A stretch of DNA of 64,000 bases, from positions 194,478-258,477 of the forward strand of contig NZ_JAANNP010000002.1 of the NCBI RefSeq assembly GCF_011250635.1, read 5' to 3'. The notes under the pieces were generated by a model, which was not told the origin of the DNA, searched no databases, and worked only from the letters and a program-made list of their open reading frames with translations. The position numbers and the translations under genes were made by a program. This document shows positions 27,418 to 36,392 of this stretch, one piece after another. How positions within the stretch are numbered: position 1 is the stretch's first letter; each line of letters begins with the position of its first letter. This stretch comes from Motilibacter deserti (GTDB lineage: Bacteria; Actinomycetota; Actinomycetes; Motilibacterales; Motilibacteraceae).

Positions 27418-30400
27418 CCCGACCCCGCCGCCGCCGGCGGCGCAGCTGCACGAGCTGGCCAAGGCCGCCTTCGAGGTACGCGCCGTGCCGGGCGCCGACG
27501 ACCTGCTCGCCCGTGTCGTGGAGCGGGCCCGCGAGCTCGTCGGCGCCCACCAGGCGCTGCTGGTGCGTGCCGCCGACGACGGTGCGGGCACCCCGCCCAT
27601 CGCCGCCTCGGTCGCGTCCCGCCCGGGCTGGTCGCCCACAGCGCTGCCGGCGGCGCTGCGCGCCCTGCACGACGTCGTGGTCCGGACCAACGCGCCGCTG
27701 CGCCTGGACCACGCCGACCTCGAGGCCCATCCGGCGTACGCCGCGGCCGCGGACGACCCGGAGCTGGCCGAGTGGCCGGCCCTGCGCGGGCTGCTCGCCG
27801 TGCCGCTCGTCGCGCGGGACCGGAGCAACCTCGGGGTGCTGCAGCTGTCGGACAAGTACGCCGAGGCCGGCTTCACCCCGGCCGACGAGGCCGTCGCGGT
27901 CCAGCTCGCGCAGCTCGTCGCGGTCGCGGTCGAGTCGCGGGCCGACGCCGAGCGGCTCACCCGCAGCGAGGAGCGCTACGAGGCGCTGGTCGCCGCGACG
28001 AGCGACGCCGTGTGGGCGGTCGACGCGGAGTTCCGCAGCATCGGGGACCAGCCGTCGTGGCGCGCGCTGACCGGCCAGGAGCCCGGCGGCGACCTCGGGC
28101 TGGGCTGGCTGGACGCCGTGCACCCCGATGACCGCCCTCATGTCGTGGCGGCCGTGGACCGGGCGGTGCGGACGGGGGAGCGCTACGAGGCGACCTACCG
28201 GGTGCAGTCCGAGGGGCGGGCCGAGCGGTGGCTCCGGGCGCGGGGCGTGCCGGTCACGGGCGACGACGACGGCACGCCGCGCGTGGTGGGCTGGGTCGGC
28301 GGGTGCAGCGACATCACCGACATCGTGCAGTCGGAGCGGGCCCGGCAGGACCTGACCGCACGCGCAGCGGCGGCGACGCGCCGTGTGGAGCTGCTGCAGC
28401 AGGTGACCGCCGCCCTCGCCGAGGCCCTGACCACGGCCGACGTGAGCGCCGTGGTCACCGGCCCCGGGCGCGGGATGCTGGGCGCGGCGGAGTGCGCCCT
28501 CGTGCTGCTCGACGAGCAGGGCGGCGTCCGGCGTACGGCGTCCGCCGGCCCGCTCGACGCATCGCTCGTCGACCGGCTGGCCGAGGTGGGGCGCACGGGC
28601 GAGCCGGTGTTCGGCCGGCCGGACGAGGCGGCGGGCGGCGGGGGCGCGCTGGCGCTGCTGCCGCTCGGCGGGGCCGATGGCGCGGCCGGGGCGCTCGCCC
28701 TCACCTGGGCGCACGAGCGCGAGTTCTCGGCGGAGGAGCGGGTCTTCCTGACGGCCGTCGCCGCGCAGTGCGCCTCGGCGCTCGCCCGGGCGCGCCTCTA
28801 CGACGAGCTCGCCGAGCGCGCCGCGCGCCAGACGCTGCTGCTCGACGCCACCGAGCGGCTCTCGGGCAGCCTGGAGCGGGACGAGGTGCTCGAGCAGCTG
28901 GCGGCCCTGGTCGTGCCCGAGCTGGCCGACTGGGCCGTGGTCCACCTGCTCGACGGGCAGGGGCCGGCGCTGCGAGCCACGGCGGTCGCGGCCAAGGACC
29001 CGGTCGTCGCGGCCGACCTGCGGCTGTTCTTCGACCAGTTCCCGGTGGCCGTGGGGGAGCCGTACGGCGCCGGTGCCGTCGTGGCGAGCGGGCGGCCGCA
29101 GCTCCTGGACCGCCCGGAGCTCCTCGGGGCGGAACGGGCGGGGCCGGAGCCCGGCCCGCTCCCGGAGGCGCTCGGCGCGCTGCCGCCGAGCACGCTCGTC
29201 GTCCCGCTCTCGGCGCGCGGCCGGGCCTTCGGCGCGTTGACGCTCGCCCGGGCCGACTGCGCGTACGGGCCGGAGGAGCAGGCGTTCGCCGACGACCTCG
29301 CGCGCCGCGCGGCCCTCGCCGTCGACAACGCCGCGCTCTACTCGGCCCAGCGCGAGGCCGCCGTCACCCTGCAGCGCTCGCTGCTGCCGCAGTCGCTGCC
29401 GGCCGTGGAGGGGCTCGAGTTCGTCGCGCACTACGTGCCCGGTGCGGACGGGACCGAGGTCGGGGGCGACTGGTACGACGCGTTCGAGCTGCCCGGCGGC
29501 CGTGTCGGCATCGCCGTCGGCGACACGATGGGGCGCGGGGTGGGGGCCGCCGCCGTGATGGGGCAGGTCCGCGCGGCGCTGCGCGGCTACGCCCTCGAGG
29601 GCCACATCCCGGCCGAGGTGCTGCGCCGCCTCGACCTGGTCGTGCGGGCCTTCGACGAGCTGCGGCTGACGACCTGCGTCTACGCCGTCTACGACCCGCG
29701 CACCCGCTGGCTGTCCGTCGCCTCCGCGGGCCACCTGCCGCCCCTGGTGCTCGAGCCGGGCCGGCCGGCGCGCTTCCTCGACCTCGACCCCGGCCTGCCG
29801 CTCGGCGTCGGCGCGGAGCTCTCGACGCAGGACGCGCCGTTCCGCGAGCACGTCGTCGCCCTGCGGCCCGACGCCACGGTCCTGCTCTACACCGACGGCC
29901 TGGTCGAGCGGCGCGACGTCGTCGCCGACGAGGGCATGGAGGCGCTGCGCTCGGCCCTGGACGGCGTCGAGCGCTCGCCGCGCGAGGTGCTGGACCTCGC
30001 CCTCGGCAGGACCGGGCAGCTCGAGGCGCCCACCGGCCAGGACGACGTCGCCGTCCTCGCGGTGCGCGCCGTGGGCGGGCTGCCGGGCATGCCGGGCCAG
30101 CGACGCGCGCTCGAGGTCGAGCTCTCGCCGAGCCTGCACGCCGCGCGCACCGCCCGCGGGCGCGTGCTCAGCGCCCTGACCGAGTGGGGGCACGGGGGGT
30201 CCGAGGACGCGGGCGGCCCGGGCGGGTTCGAGGCGGTCGACGCCGTCGTGCTGCTCACCGACGAGCTGGTCACCAACGCCGTCGTGCACGCCCACTCGCC
30301 GCTGCTGCTCGAGCTGAGCGCGACGGCCGACCACGTCCGGGTCGCGGTCACCGACGAGAGCCCTCGCCTGCCCGCACCGCGCGGCCAGTCGCAGGACTCG

Positions 30401-30550
30401 GCCGACGCGCTCGACGCGGTGTCCGAGGGCGGGCGCGGGCTGCGCCTGGTCGAGCTGCTCGCCAGCCGGTGGGGCGTGGACCGGCTGCCCGTCGGCAAGC
30501 GGATCTGGTTCGAGGTCGACCTGCCGGCCGAGGCGGCGCCGGGCGGCTGA
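27401..30550 (+). CDS. Multisensor SpoIIE-type PP2C phosphatase with RsbW-like kinase domain
   Basis: A 1,049-residue cytoplasmic signalling protein. Domains in order: GAF (about 20-175), PAS/PAC (about 190-315), second GAF (about 325-465), third GAF (about 480-645), SpoIIE/RsbU PP2C phosphatase (about 655-890; GGDWYDAF, VGDTMGRGVGAAAVMGQ, LLYTDGLVERR, GQDDVAVLA) and an RsbW-like HATPase (about 900-1045; DELVTNAVVHA, GGRGLRLVELL). The acidic metal sites of the phosphatase are intact. Such proteins set the phosphorylation of anti-sigma-factor antagonists in stress pathways; fusing phosphatase and kinase in one chain is a known actinobacterial format. The start is uncertain: GTG 27401 or TTG 27410, both overlapping the HAD gene. 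Confidence 0.88.
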   Translation: MAGLPDPTPPPPAAQLHELAKAAFEVRAVPGADDLLARVVERARELVGAHQALLVRAADDGAGTPPIAASVASRPGWSPTALPAALRALHDVVVRTNAPLRLDHADLEAHPAYAAAADDPELAEWPALRGLLAVPLVARDRSNLGVLQLSDKYAEAGFTPADEAVAVQLAQLVAVAVESRADAERLTRSEERYEALVAATSDAVWAVDAEFRSIGDQPSWRALTGQEPGGDLGLGWLDAVHPDDRPHVVAAVDRAVRTGERYEATYRVQSEGRAERWLRARGVPVTGDDDGTPRVVGWVGGCSDITDIVQSERARQDLTARAAAATRRVELLQQVTAALAEALTTADVSAVVTGPGRGMLGAAECALVLLDEQGGVRRTASAGPLDASLVDRLAEVGRTGEPVFGRPDEAAGGGGALALLPLGGADGAAGALALTWAHEREFSAEERVFLTAVAAQCASALARARLYDELAERAARQTLLLDATERLSGSLERDEVLEQLAALVVPELADWAVVHLLDGQGPALRATAVAAKDPVVAADLRLFFDQFPVAVGEPYGAGAVVASGRPQLLDRPELLGAERAGPEPGPLPEALGALPPSTLVVPLSARGRAFGALTLARADCAYGPEEQAFADDLARRAALAVDNAALYSAQREAAVTLQRSLLPQSLPAVEGLEFVAHYVPGADGTEVGGDWYDAFELPGGRVGIAVGDTMGRGVGAAAVMGQVRAALRGYALEGHIPAEVLRRLDLVVRAFDELRLTTCVYAVYDPRTRWLSVASAGHLPPLVLEPGRPARFLDLDPGLPLGVGAELSTQDAPFREHVVALRPDATVLLYTDGLVERRDVVADEGMEALRSALDGVERSPREVLDLALGRTGQLEAPTGQDDVAVLAVRAVGGLPGMPGQRRALEVELSPSLHAARTARGRVLSALTEWGHGGSEDAGGPGGFEAVDAVVLLTDELVTNAVVHAHSPLLLELSATADHVRVAVTDESPRLPAPRGQSQDSADALDAVSEGGRGLRLVELLASRWGVDRLPVGKRIWFEVDLPAEAAPGG

Positions 30551-30578
30551 GCGGCGCCCCGCATGCAGGGACGGGGCC

Positions 30579-31622
30579 TCAGCCCTCCGGCTCCTCGTCC
30601 GGCACGTCCTCGCCCGCCCCGCCCCGCGCCCGCAGCAGCCGTCGCAGCGACTCCAGCCGCGCCGGCCCCGCGCTGCCCGCGGACCCGCTCGCGACCCACT
30701 CGTCGAGCGCGCACTCGGGCTCGTCATGGGTGCAGCCGCGCGGGCACTCCTCCATCCCGGCGGCGAGGTCGGGGAAGGCACCGACCACGCGGGAGGGGTC
30801 GACGTGCGCGAGGCCGAAGCTGCGCACGCCGGGGGTGTCGATCACCCAGCCGGAGCCGTCGACGAGGCGGAACATGATCGCCGACGACGACGTATGACGT
30901 CCTCTTCCTGTCACCGCATTCACGTGTCCGACTGCACGTCTCGCGCCGGGCACCAGGGCGTTGACGAGCGTGGACTTGCCCACGCCGGAGTGCCCGACGA
31001 GGACGCTGGTGCGGCCGCGCAGCCGGGAGCGCAGCTCGGCGAGCCCGTCGCCCGGGCGGCTCGCGATCCACGGGACGTCGAGCGCGGCGTACGCCTCGAT
31101 CAGCTCGTCCGGCGGCTTGAGGTCGGTCTTGGTGATGCAGAGCAGCGGGTCGAGCCCGGCGTCGTACGCCGCGACGAGGCAGCGGTCGAGCAGCCGGGGG
31201 CGGGGCTCGGGGTTGACGGTGGCCGTGACGATGACGAGCTGGTCGGCGTTGGCGACGAGGACGCGCTCGACCGGGTCGGTGTCGTCGGCGGTCCGCCGCA
31301 GTGTGTTGGCCCGCGGCTCGACGCGCACGACGCGGGCCAGGGCGTCGGTGCCGCCGGCCAGGTCGCCCACCAGCGCGACCCGGTCGCCGACCACGACGCC
31401 CTTGCGCCCGAGCTCGCGCGCCTTCATGGCGGTCAGCTCGCGCGGCTCGGCCTCCTCGTCGACGACGCAGGTGTAGCGCCCACGGTCCACCGCGACCACG
31501 CGGCCCTCGGTCGCGCCGGCGTGCTCCGGGCGGTCCTTCGTGCGCGGCCGCGACTTGCCCCGTCCGGGGCGTACGCGGATGTCGTCCTCGTCGAGGTCAC
31601 GGCGGCGGCGCGGGCCGGGCAT
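30579..31622 (-). CDS. rsgA: Ribosome small-subunit-dependent GTPase A
   Basis: A 347-residue circularly permuted GTPase that checks late 30S assembly. An OB-fold N-domain (about 40-110; EGRVVAVDRGRYTCVVD) is followed by permuted G motifs: G4 TKTD (about 166), G1 GHSGVGKST (about 211-219), G2 and G3 DTPGVRSFG (about 264). The zinc domain has Cys and His ligands in MEECPRGCTHDEPECAL. It lies 12 nt after aroA, the normal actinobacterial pairing, and is probably translated from the aroA transcript. Confidence 0.93.
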   Translation of the reverse strand: MPGPRRRRDLDEDDIRVRPGRGKSRPRTKDRPEHAGATEGRVVAVDRGRYTCVVDEEAEPRELTAMKARELGRKGVVVGDRVALVGDLAGGTDALARVVRVEPRANTLRRTADDTDPVERVLVANADQLVIVTATVNPEPRPRLLDRCLVAAYDAGLDPLLCITKTDLKPPDELIEAYAALDVPWIASRPGDGLAELRSRLRGRTSVLVGHSGVGKSTLVNALVPGARRAVGHVNAVTGRGRHTSSSAIMFRLVDGSGWVIDTPGVRSFGLAHVDPSRVVGAFPDLAAGMEECPRGCTHDEPECALDEWVASGSAGSAGPARLESLRRLLRARGGAGEDVPDEEPEG

Positions 31623-31634
31623 CGAGCGGCGCCC

Positions 31635-32936
31635 TCAGCCGAGCAACGTGGCCCAGAGGCCGACGAAGTCGGGGAGCGTCTTGGTCGTCGTCGTCACGTC
31701 CTCCACGAGCACGCCGGGGACGGCGAGCCCGAGGACGGCGCCGACGTGTGCGAGCCGGTGGTCGTCGTAGGTGCCGAACAGGCCCCCGTGCAACGGCCGT
31801 GGCCGGATGTGCAGGCTGTCCGGCGTCTCGGTGACGTCGCCGCCGAGGGCGTTGATCTCCGTGGCCAGCGCGGTCAGCCGGTCGGTCTCGTGGCCGCGCA
31901 GGTGGCCGATGCCGCGCAGGGTCGACGGGCCGTCCGCGAGGGCGGCGAGCGCCGCGAGCACCGGCGTCAGCTCGCCGACGTCGTGCAGGTCGGCGTCGAG
32001 GCCGAAGACGCGGCCGGTGCCACGGACCTCCAGGCCCTCGGGCAGGAGCTGGACCGAGGCGCCCATGTCGGTCAGCAGCCCGCGCAGCGCGTCCCCGGCC
32101 TGCGTCGTGCGCTCGGGCCAGTCGGGCACGACCACGCGGCCCTGCGTGACGAGCGCGGCCGCCAGGAAGGGCGCCGCCCCCGACAGGTCCGGCTCGACGA
32201 CGACGTCGCGGGCCCGCACCGGGCCCGGCTCGACCCGCCACACGTCCGGCGTCGTGTCGTCGACGGTGACGCCGGCGGCGCGCAGCATGTCGACGGTCAT
32301 CTCGATGTGGGGGAGCGACGGCACGGGCTCGCCGGCATGCCGCACGGTCAGGCCCTCGTCGTAGCGCGCACCGCTGAGCAGCAGCCCGCTGACGAACTGG
32401 CTGGACGCGCTGGCGTCGATCGTGACCTCGCCGCCGCGGACGCGTCCCTGCCCGTGCAGGGTGAACGGGAGCGTGCCGCGGCCCCCGTCCTCCAGCCGCA
32501 CCCCCAGCGTGCGCAGCGCCTCGAGGATGCCGCCCATGGGGCGTACGCGGGCGCGCTCGTCGCCGTCGAACTCGACCGTCCCGTCGGCGAGCGCCGCCAG
32601 CGGCGGGACGAACCGCATCACCGTGCCCGCGAGCCCGCAGTCCACCGCGGCCGGCCCGCGCAGCCGCCCGGGCGTGACCGCCCAGTCCTCGCCCGACGCG
32701 TCGACCGCGGAGCCCAGCGCGGACAGGGCCGCGGCCATCAGCCGGGTGTCGCGCGCCGGCAGCGGCTTCGCGACGACCGAGGGGGCGTCGGCGAGGGCGG
32801 CCAGGACCAGCGCGCGGTTCGTGACCGACTTGGAGCCGGGCAGGCGGACGACCGCGTCCACCGGGCCGGTTGCTGGAGGCGCCGGCCACGGCGTCGCGGC
32901 GGGAGCGGACGGGGCGGGTGCGGGCACGGCGGTCAC
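31635..32936 (-). CDS. aroA: 3-phosphoshikimate 1-carboxyvinyltransferase (EPSP synthase)
   Basis: A 433-residue enzyme of the shikimate pathway that joins phosphoenolpyruvate to shikimate 3-phosphate. The substrate loop [17 protein letters not shown] (about 32-48), the GLAGTVMRF motif (about 101-109), [16 protein letters not shown] and the C-terminal [13 protein letters not shown] are all present. The GTG at 32936 has no Shine-Dalgarno sequence; a TAGCCT hexamer ends 8 nt before it, suggesting a leaderless transcript starting at the codon. It could also be reached by read-through from the DoxX gene 19 nt upstream. Confidence 0.95.
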   Translation of the reverse strand: MTAVPAPAPSAPAATPWPAPPATGPVDAVVRLPGSKSVTNRALVLAALADAPSVVAKPLPARDTRLMAAALSALGSAVDASGEDWAVTPGRLRGPAAVDCGLAGTVMRFVPPLAALADGTVEFDGDERARVRPMGGILEALRTLGVRLEDGGRGTLPFTLHGQGRVRGGEVTIDASASSQFVSGLLLSGARYDEGLTVRHAGEPVPSLPHIEMTVDMLRAAGVTVDDTTPDVWRVEPGPVRARDVVVEPDLSGAAPFLAAALVTQGRVVVPDWPERTTQAGDALRGLLTDMGASVQLLPEGLEVRGTGRVFGLDADLHDVGELTPVLAALAALADGPSTLRGIGHLRGHETDRLTALATEINALGGDVTETPDSLHIRPRPLHGGLFGTYDDHRLAHVGAVLGLAVPGVLVEDVTTTTKTLPDFVGLWATLLG

Positions 32937-32955
32937 GCGCGCCGAGGCTAGCGGG

Positions 32956-33531
32956 TCACCCGACGGGCAGGGCCTTGCCCGCCGCCTTGATCGCCTTGGT
33001 CGAGCCCTTGTGCGCCGACGCCTTCGCCGCGAGCTTGGCCTCGCGCGCCGCCATCTTCGCCTCGCGCTTGGTCGCCCGGGCCGCGTGCTTCGAGGCCTTC
33101 GCCAGGTGGCGGGCGCGCCAGGCGAGGGACGGGTCGCCCGCCGTGTCGACGGCGGCGAGCAGCAGCCCGCCCATCATCGACAGGTTCTTGAAGAAGTGGA
33201 TCTTCTGCTGAGCCTTGGTGCCCGGGTTGTCCTCCTCCCAGAAGCGGTGGCCCGCCGCGGTCGTGGGCGCGAGCGAGGCGAGCAGCGCCAGCGCGGACAG
33301 CCGGGGGAACTTGCCGAGCGCGAGCAGCGTGCCCGCCGCCACCTGCACTGCGCCGTTGATGCGGACCAGCTGGACCGGGTCCTCCGGCAGGTAGGGCAGG
33401 TGGCGCGCCAGTGGCGGCGCGACGTCCTCGGCCTTCTCGACCTTCGACGTGGGGTTGCGAAGCTGGTCGATGCCGCCGGTGATGAAGATGCCGGCGATCA
33501 TGGGACGGGCGAGGCGGCGCGCAATCATCAT
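32956..33531 (-). CDS. DoxX-family membrane protein with lysine/alanine-rich tail
   Basis: A 191-residue membrane protein. Residues 1-135 resemble Dox[25 protein letters not shown], then hydrophobic segments ([27 protein letters not shown] and a last one near 115-130), about four helices in all. The final 50 residues are Lys/Ala-rich (for example [20 protein letters not shown]), like histone H1 tails, and would be cytoplasmic. The family is linked to redox or membrane thiol systems in mycobacteria; function here is unknown. I chose the first of two tandem ATGs at 33531, where homologues begin, over an ATG at 33564. Confidence 0.8.
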   Translation of the reverse strand: MMIARRLARPMIAGIFITGGIDQLRNPTSKVEKAEDVAPPLARHLPYLPEDPVQLVRINGAVQVAAGTLLALGKFPRLSALALLASLAPTTAAGHRFWEEDNPGTKAQQKIHFFKNLSMMGGLLLAAVDTAGDPSLAWRARHLAKASKHAARATKREAKMAAREAKLAAKASAHKGSTKAIKAAGKALPVG

Positions 33532-33648
33532 GGCCCTGCCCTTCCCCAGGTTGCGCTCGCTCATGTGCGCCTGCTGATCATCTGCTCGGCCGGCCGTGCT
33601 CCGGCCGGCGGGCACCGCTCACCGCAACGGGCTGGGAAGCTGGTGCGC

Positions 33649-34422
33649 GTGTGCGGACGGTACGCGGCCAGCAGGAGCCCCGAGGACCTCGTCGAGGAGT
33701 TCGAGGTGGACGCCTGGGCCGGCGCGGGCGCCGGGGGCGGCACGGGCGACGGCGCCGGCACGGGCGACGCGGTGCCGCCGTCCTGGAACGTCGCGCCGAC
33801 GGACCCGGTGCGCGTCGTCCTCGAGCGGGTCGTGGAGGAGCGGGCCGAGCGGCAGCTGCGGACGGTGCGCTGGGGGCTCGTCCCCTCCTGGGCGCGCGAC
33901 GCCTCCGGCGCAGCGCGGCTGATCAACGCCCGGCTCGAGACGGTCGCCGAGAAGCCGGCCTTCCGCAAGGCCTTCCGGTCCCGGCGCTGCCTCGTCCCGG
34001 CCGACGGCTACTACGAGTGGTACGCGCAGGAGGACGGTGGCAAGCAGCCCTTCTTCATCCGGCGGCGCGACGGGCGGTCGCTGGCGATGGCCGGGCTGTA
34101 CGAGCTGTGGCGCGCGCCCGGCGAGGGGTCCCCGTGGCTGTGGACGGCGACGGTCATCACGACCGCCGCTGTGGACGAGCTCGGCCGGTTGCACGACCGG
34201 ATGCCCATGCTGGTCGAGCGCGACCGCTGGGCGCAGTGGCTCGACCCCGAGGGAGGCGACGCGGAGGAGCTGAGGGGGCTGCTCGTGCCGGCGGCGCCGG
34301 GGCTGCTCGAGGCATACCCGGTCTCGAAGGCCGTGGGCAACGTCCGCAACAACGGCCCGCACCTCGTCGAGCCCGTCCCCGCCGCCGAGGAGGCCGCCGA
34401 TGCCGCGCCGACGCTCTTCTGA
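33649..34422 (+). CDS. SOS response-associated peptidase (SRAP/YedK family)
   Basis: A 257-residue HMCES/YedK-type protein that forms a thiazolidine crosslink with abasic sites in single-stranded DNA and so shields them. The start is fixed by chemistry: the GTG at 33649 gives Met-Cys2-Gly-Arg, and removal of Met exposes the catalytic Cys. Other active-site elements are present: the Asn in PSWNVAPTDP, the Glu in DGYYEWY and the His in LHDRMPML. A glycine/alanine-rich insert (about 26-42) is not typical. Its 3' end overlaps the following hydrolase by 23 nt. Confidence 0.93.
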   Translation: MCGRYAASRSPEDLVEEFEVDAWAGAGAGGGTGDGAGTGDAVPPSWNVAPTDPVRVVLERVVEERAERQLRTVRWGLVPSWARDASGAARLINARLETVAEKPAFRKAFRSRRCLVPADGYYEWYAQEDGGKQPFFIRRRDGRSLAMAGLYELWRAPGEGSPWLWTATVITTAAVDELGRLHDRMPMLVERDRWAQWLDPEGGDAEELRGLLVPAAPGLLEAYPVSKAVGNVRNNGPHLVEPVPAAEEAADAAPTLF

Positions 34423-35113
34423 GCCCGAGCTCCCGGAGGTGGAGCAGCTGGAGGTCGGGACGCCCGCCGGGCCCGCCCGGGCGTACGTCTCGGCGGCGGC
34501 CGCGCCCCGCGCGACCCTCGTCCTCGGGCACGGTGCCGGGCGGGGGAGCGACACCGCCGACCTGCTCGCGCTCGCGGCCGGGCTGCCCGCGGCCGGGATC
34601 AGCGTCGTCCGGCTCGACCAGCCGTGGGTCGTGGCGGGCCGCAAGGTCGCTCCCACCCCCGCGGCGCTCGACCAGGCGTGGCTGGCGGCCGTCCCGCAGC
34701 TGCCGACGGCAGGACGGCTGGTCCTCGGCGGGCGCAGTGCCGGCGCCCGCGTCGCGTGCCGCACGGCCCGCGCGCTGGGGGCGTCCGCCGTGGCCTGCCT
34801 CGCCTTCCCGCTGCACCCGCCGGGCAGGCCTGAGCGGTCGCGGGCCGAGGAGCTGCGCGGCGTCGACGTGCCCCTGCTCGTCGTGCAGGGCGAGCGGGAC
34901 GCCTTCGGCCGCCCGGAGGAGCTCCTCGACCACGTCGAGCGCGTCGTGCCGGTCCCCGGCGCCGACCACTCGCTGGCGGTGCCGAGGTCGGCCGGGCCGG
35001 GCGGCCCGCAGGCGGCTCTCGACCTGGTGGTCGCCGCCATTCGCGACTGGCTGACCGGCCCGTCCGCGCTGCCCGGGCCCTCCTGCCCGCCGCCGACCGC
35101 AGGCCGCCGCTGA
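34400..35113 (+). CDS. Alpha/beta-fold hydrolase of the KANL type
   Basis: A 237-residue serine hydrolase fold. The oxyanion motif is GHGAGRGSDT (about 53-62), the nucleophile is in GGRSAGARVA, the acid in QGERDAFG and the His in PGADHSLAV. This matches the KANSL3/Tex30-like dienelactone-type group, found in bacteria as small cytoplasmic hydrolases of unknown substrate. It overlaps the SRAP gene by 23 nt and is probably co-translated. Confidence 0.85.
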   Translation: MPRRRSSEPELPEVEQLEVGTPAGPARAYVSAAAAPRATLVLGHGAGRGSDTADLLALAAGLPAAGISVVRLDQPWVVAGRKVAPTPAALDQAWLAAVPQLPTAGRLVLGGRSAGARVACRTARALGASAVACLAFPLHPPGRPERSRAEELRGVDVPLLVVQGERDAFGRPEELLDHVERVVPVPGADHSLAVPRSAGPGGPQAALDLVVAAIRDWLTGPSALPGPSCPPPTAGRR

Positions 35114-35118
35114 GGGGC

Positions 35119-35146
35119 GGGAATCGCCGGCGCCGGAGCCGGTGTT
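35119..35146 (+). promoter_or_regulatory. Putative SigR-dependent autoregulatory promoter
   Basis: GGGAAT (35119-35124) and GTT (35144-35146) with 19 nt between match the SigR promoter pattern (GGAAT, about 18 nt, GTT). It lies 55-85 nt before a TTG with a strong Shine-Dalgarno sequence, and 160-185 nt before the main sigR ATG. Confidence 0.6.
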
Positions 35147-35304
35147 GTCCGCTTCGAGACGGGTGACGGCGGGTCGTCGCCCCTGGTGGAGCGGAGGCCG
35201 GTTTGCTCGCGTCGAGCACTCTCAAGCGGGGGGAGGCGCCGTATCTCTCGTGGCCCGAGTGGCCGACGGGTGGCGCGGCGGCCCGACCAGTAAGCTCCCG
35301 GGCG

Positions 35305-35946
35305 ATGACCGAGGATGCGAGCACGGGCACGGGCACCGACAGCCCGGAGCGGGCCGAGACGCCGGCTGAGCGCACCGCGCGCTTCGAGCGCGACGCGCTG
35401 CAGTACGTCGACCAGCTCTACTCCGCGGCTCTGCGCATGACGCGCAACCCGAGCGACGCCGAGGACCTGGTCCAGGAGACGTTCGCGAAGGCCTACGCGT
35501 CCTTCCACCAGTTCCAGGTCGGAACCAACCTGAAGGCCTGGCTCTACCGCATCCTGACCAACACGTTCATCAACACCTACCGCAAGAAGCAGCGCGAGCC
35601 CCTGCAGGCCGACACCGAGACGGTGGAGGACTGGCAGATCGCGGCGGCGGGGGAGCACACGTCGAGCGGGCTGAAGTCCGCCGAGGCGGAGGCGCTGGAG
35701 CACCTGCCCGACTCCGACGTGAAGGACGCGCTGGCGAGCATCCCGGAGGACTTCCGGATCGCGGTCTACCTCGCCGACGTCGAGGGCTTCGCCTACAAGG
35801 AGATCGCCGACATCATGGGCACCCCCATCGGGACCGTGATGTCGCGGCTGCACCGCGGCCGCCGGCTGCTGCGCAACCAGCTGCAGGACTACGCCCGCGA
35901 GCGCGGGCTCGTTCCGTCCGCCTCGTCCCCGGAGGTGTCGCGATGA
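35305..35946 (+). CDS. sigR: RNA polymerase sigma factor SigR (thiol-oxidative stress)
   Basis: A 213-residue ECF sigma factor. Region 2 (about 27-95) has [18 protein letters not shown] and [17 protein letters not shown]. Region 4 (about 140-200) has [41 protein letters not shown]. The rsrA gene follows with a 4-nt overlap. A TAAGCT hexamer ends 8 nt before the ATG with no Shine-Dalgarno sequence, pointing to a leaderless housekeeping transcript. In the same frame, a TTG at 35203 with GGAGG 5 nt ahead would add 34 residues and could be translated only from the longer SigR-driven transcript, like the unstable long isoform known in Streptomyces. Confidence 0.95.
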   Translation: MTEDASTGTGTDSPERAETPAERTARFERDALQYVDQLYSAALRMTRNPSDAEDLVQETFAKAYASFHQFQVGTNLKAWLYRILTNTFINTYRKKQREPLQADTETVEDWQIAAAGEHTSSGLKSAEAEALEHLPDSDVKDALASIPEDFRIAVYLADVEGFAYKEIADIMGTPIGTVMSRLHRGRRLLRNQLQDYARERGLVPSASSPEVSR

Positions 35947-36212
35947 GCTGCGGTAGGCACCACCAGACCCCGTGCGTCGAGGTCCTCGCCCGGGTCTACG
36001 AGTACATCGACGGCGAGCTCGCGACGTCGGACTGCGCCACCGTGAAGCAGCACCTCGACGAGTGCGGGCCGTGCCTGCGCGAGTTCGGGATCGAGGAGGA
36101 GGTCAAGGTCGTCGTCAAGCGGTCCTGCTCCGACCCGGCCCCCGAGGAGCTGCGGGCCAAGGTCCTGCTGCGCATCCGCCAGGCCCAGCTCGAGCTCGCG
36201 CCCGAGGGCTGA
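35943..36212 (+). CDS. rsrA: Zinc-binding redox-sensing anti-sigma factor RsrA
   Basis: An 89-residue anti-sigma factor that holds SigR until disulfide stress expels its zinc. The ligand spacing is exactly that of the studied protein: Cys3, Cys11, His37, Cys41 and Cys44 in the HxxxCxxC arrangement (HLDECGPC), plus Cys31 and Cys62. The ATG overlaps the sigR stop (ATGA), giving coupled, balanced synthesis. Confidence 0.95.
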   Translation: MSCGRHHQTPCVEVLARVYEYIDGELATSDCATVKQHLDECGPCLREFGIEEEVKVVVKRSCSDPAPEELRAKVLLRIRQAQLELAPEG

Positions 36213-36228
36213 GCTTCCCGCCGACGAC

Positions 36229-36262
36229 GACGGCCCGGTCTCCGCAGGGAGGCCGGGCCGTC
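36229..36262. terminator. Bidirectional terminator between rsrA and the bL37 gene
   Basis: GACGGCCCGG (36229-36238) pairs perfectly with CCGGGCCGTC (36253-36262). Located between convergent genes. Confidence 0.7.
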
Positions 36263-36280
36263 TCGCGTTCGGGCGCGGAG

Positions 36281-36355
36281 TCAGGCGTTGGGGCGCTTGC
36301 CGTGGTTCGCCGAGCTCTTCGCGCGGGACTTGCGCCGACGGCCTCGCTTGCTCAT
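36281..36355 (-). CDS. Ribosomal protein bL37, actinobacterial type
   Basis: A 24-residue, highly basic protein reading MSKRGRRRKSRAKSSANHGK and then RPNA, a known small 50S component of actinobacterial ribosomes. GGAGG is 5 nt before the ATG. The position next to rsrA is conserved in the group. It is short enough to be missed by gene callers. Confidence 0.93.
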   Translation of the reverse strand: MSKRGRRRKSRAKSSANHGKRPNA

Positions 36356-36392
36356 GTGTGCCTCCATAGGAACGGCCTGCTCGGCCACTCGG

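Noticed and set aside
26774-30781. Minus-strand open frame opposite the SpoIIE-type gene
   Set aside because: Antisense shadow; the plus strand encodes intact GAF, PAS, PP2C and HATPase motifs.
33643-33648. GTG two codons before the chosen SRAP start
   Set aside because: It would put Met-Arg-Val before the catalytic Cys, which must be residue 2 to be exposed by Met removal.
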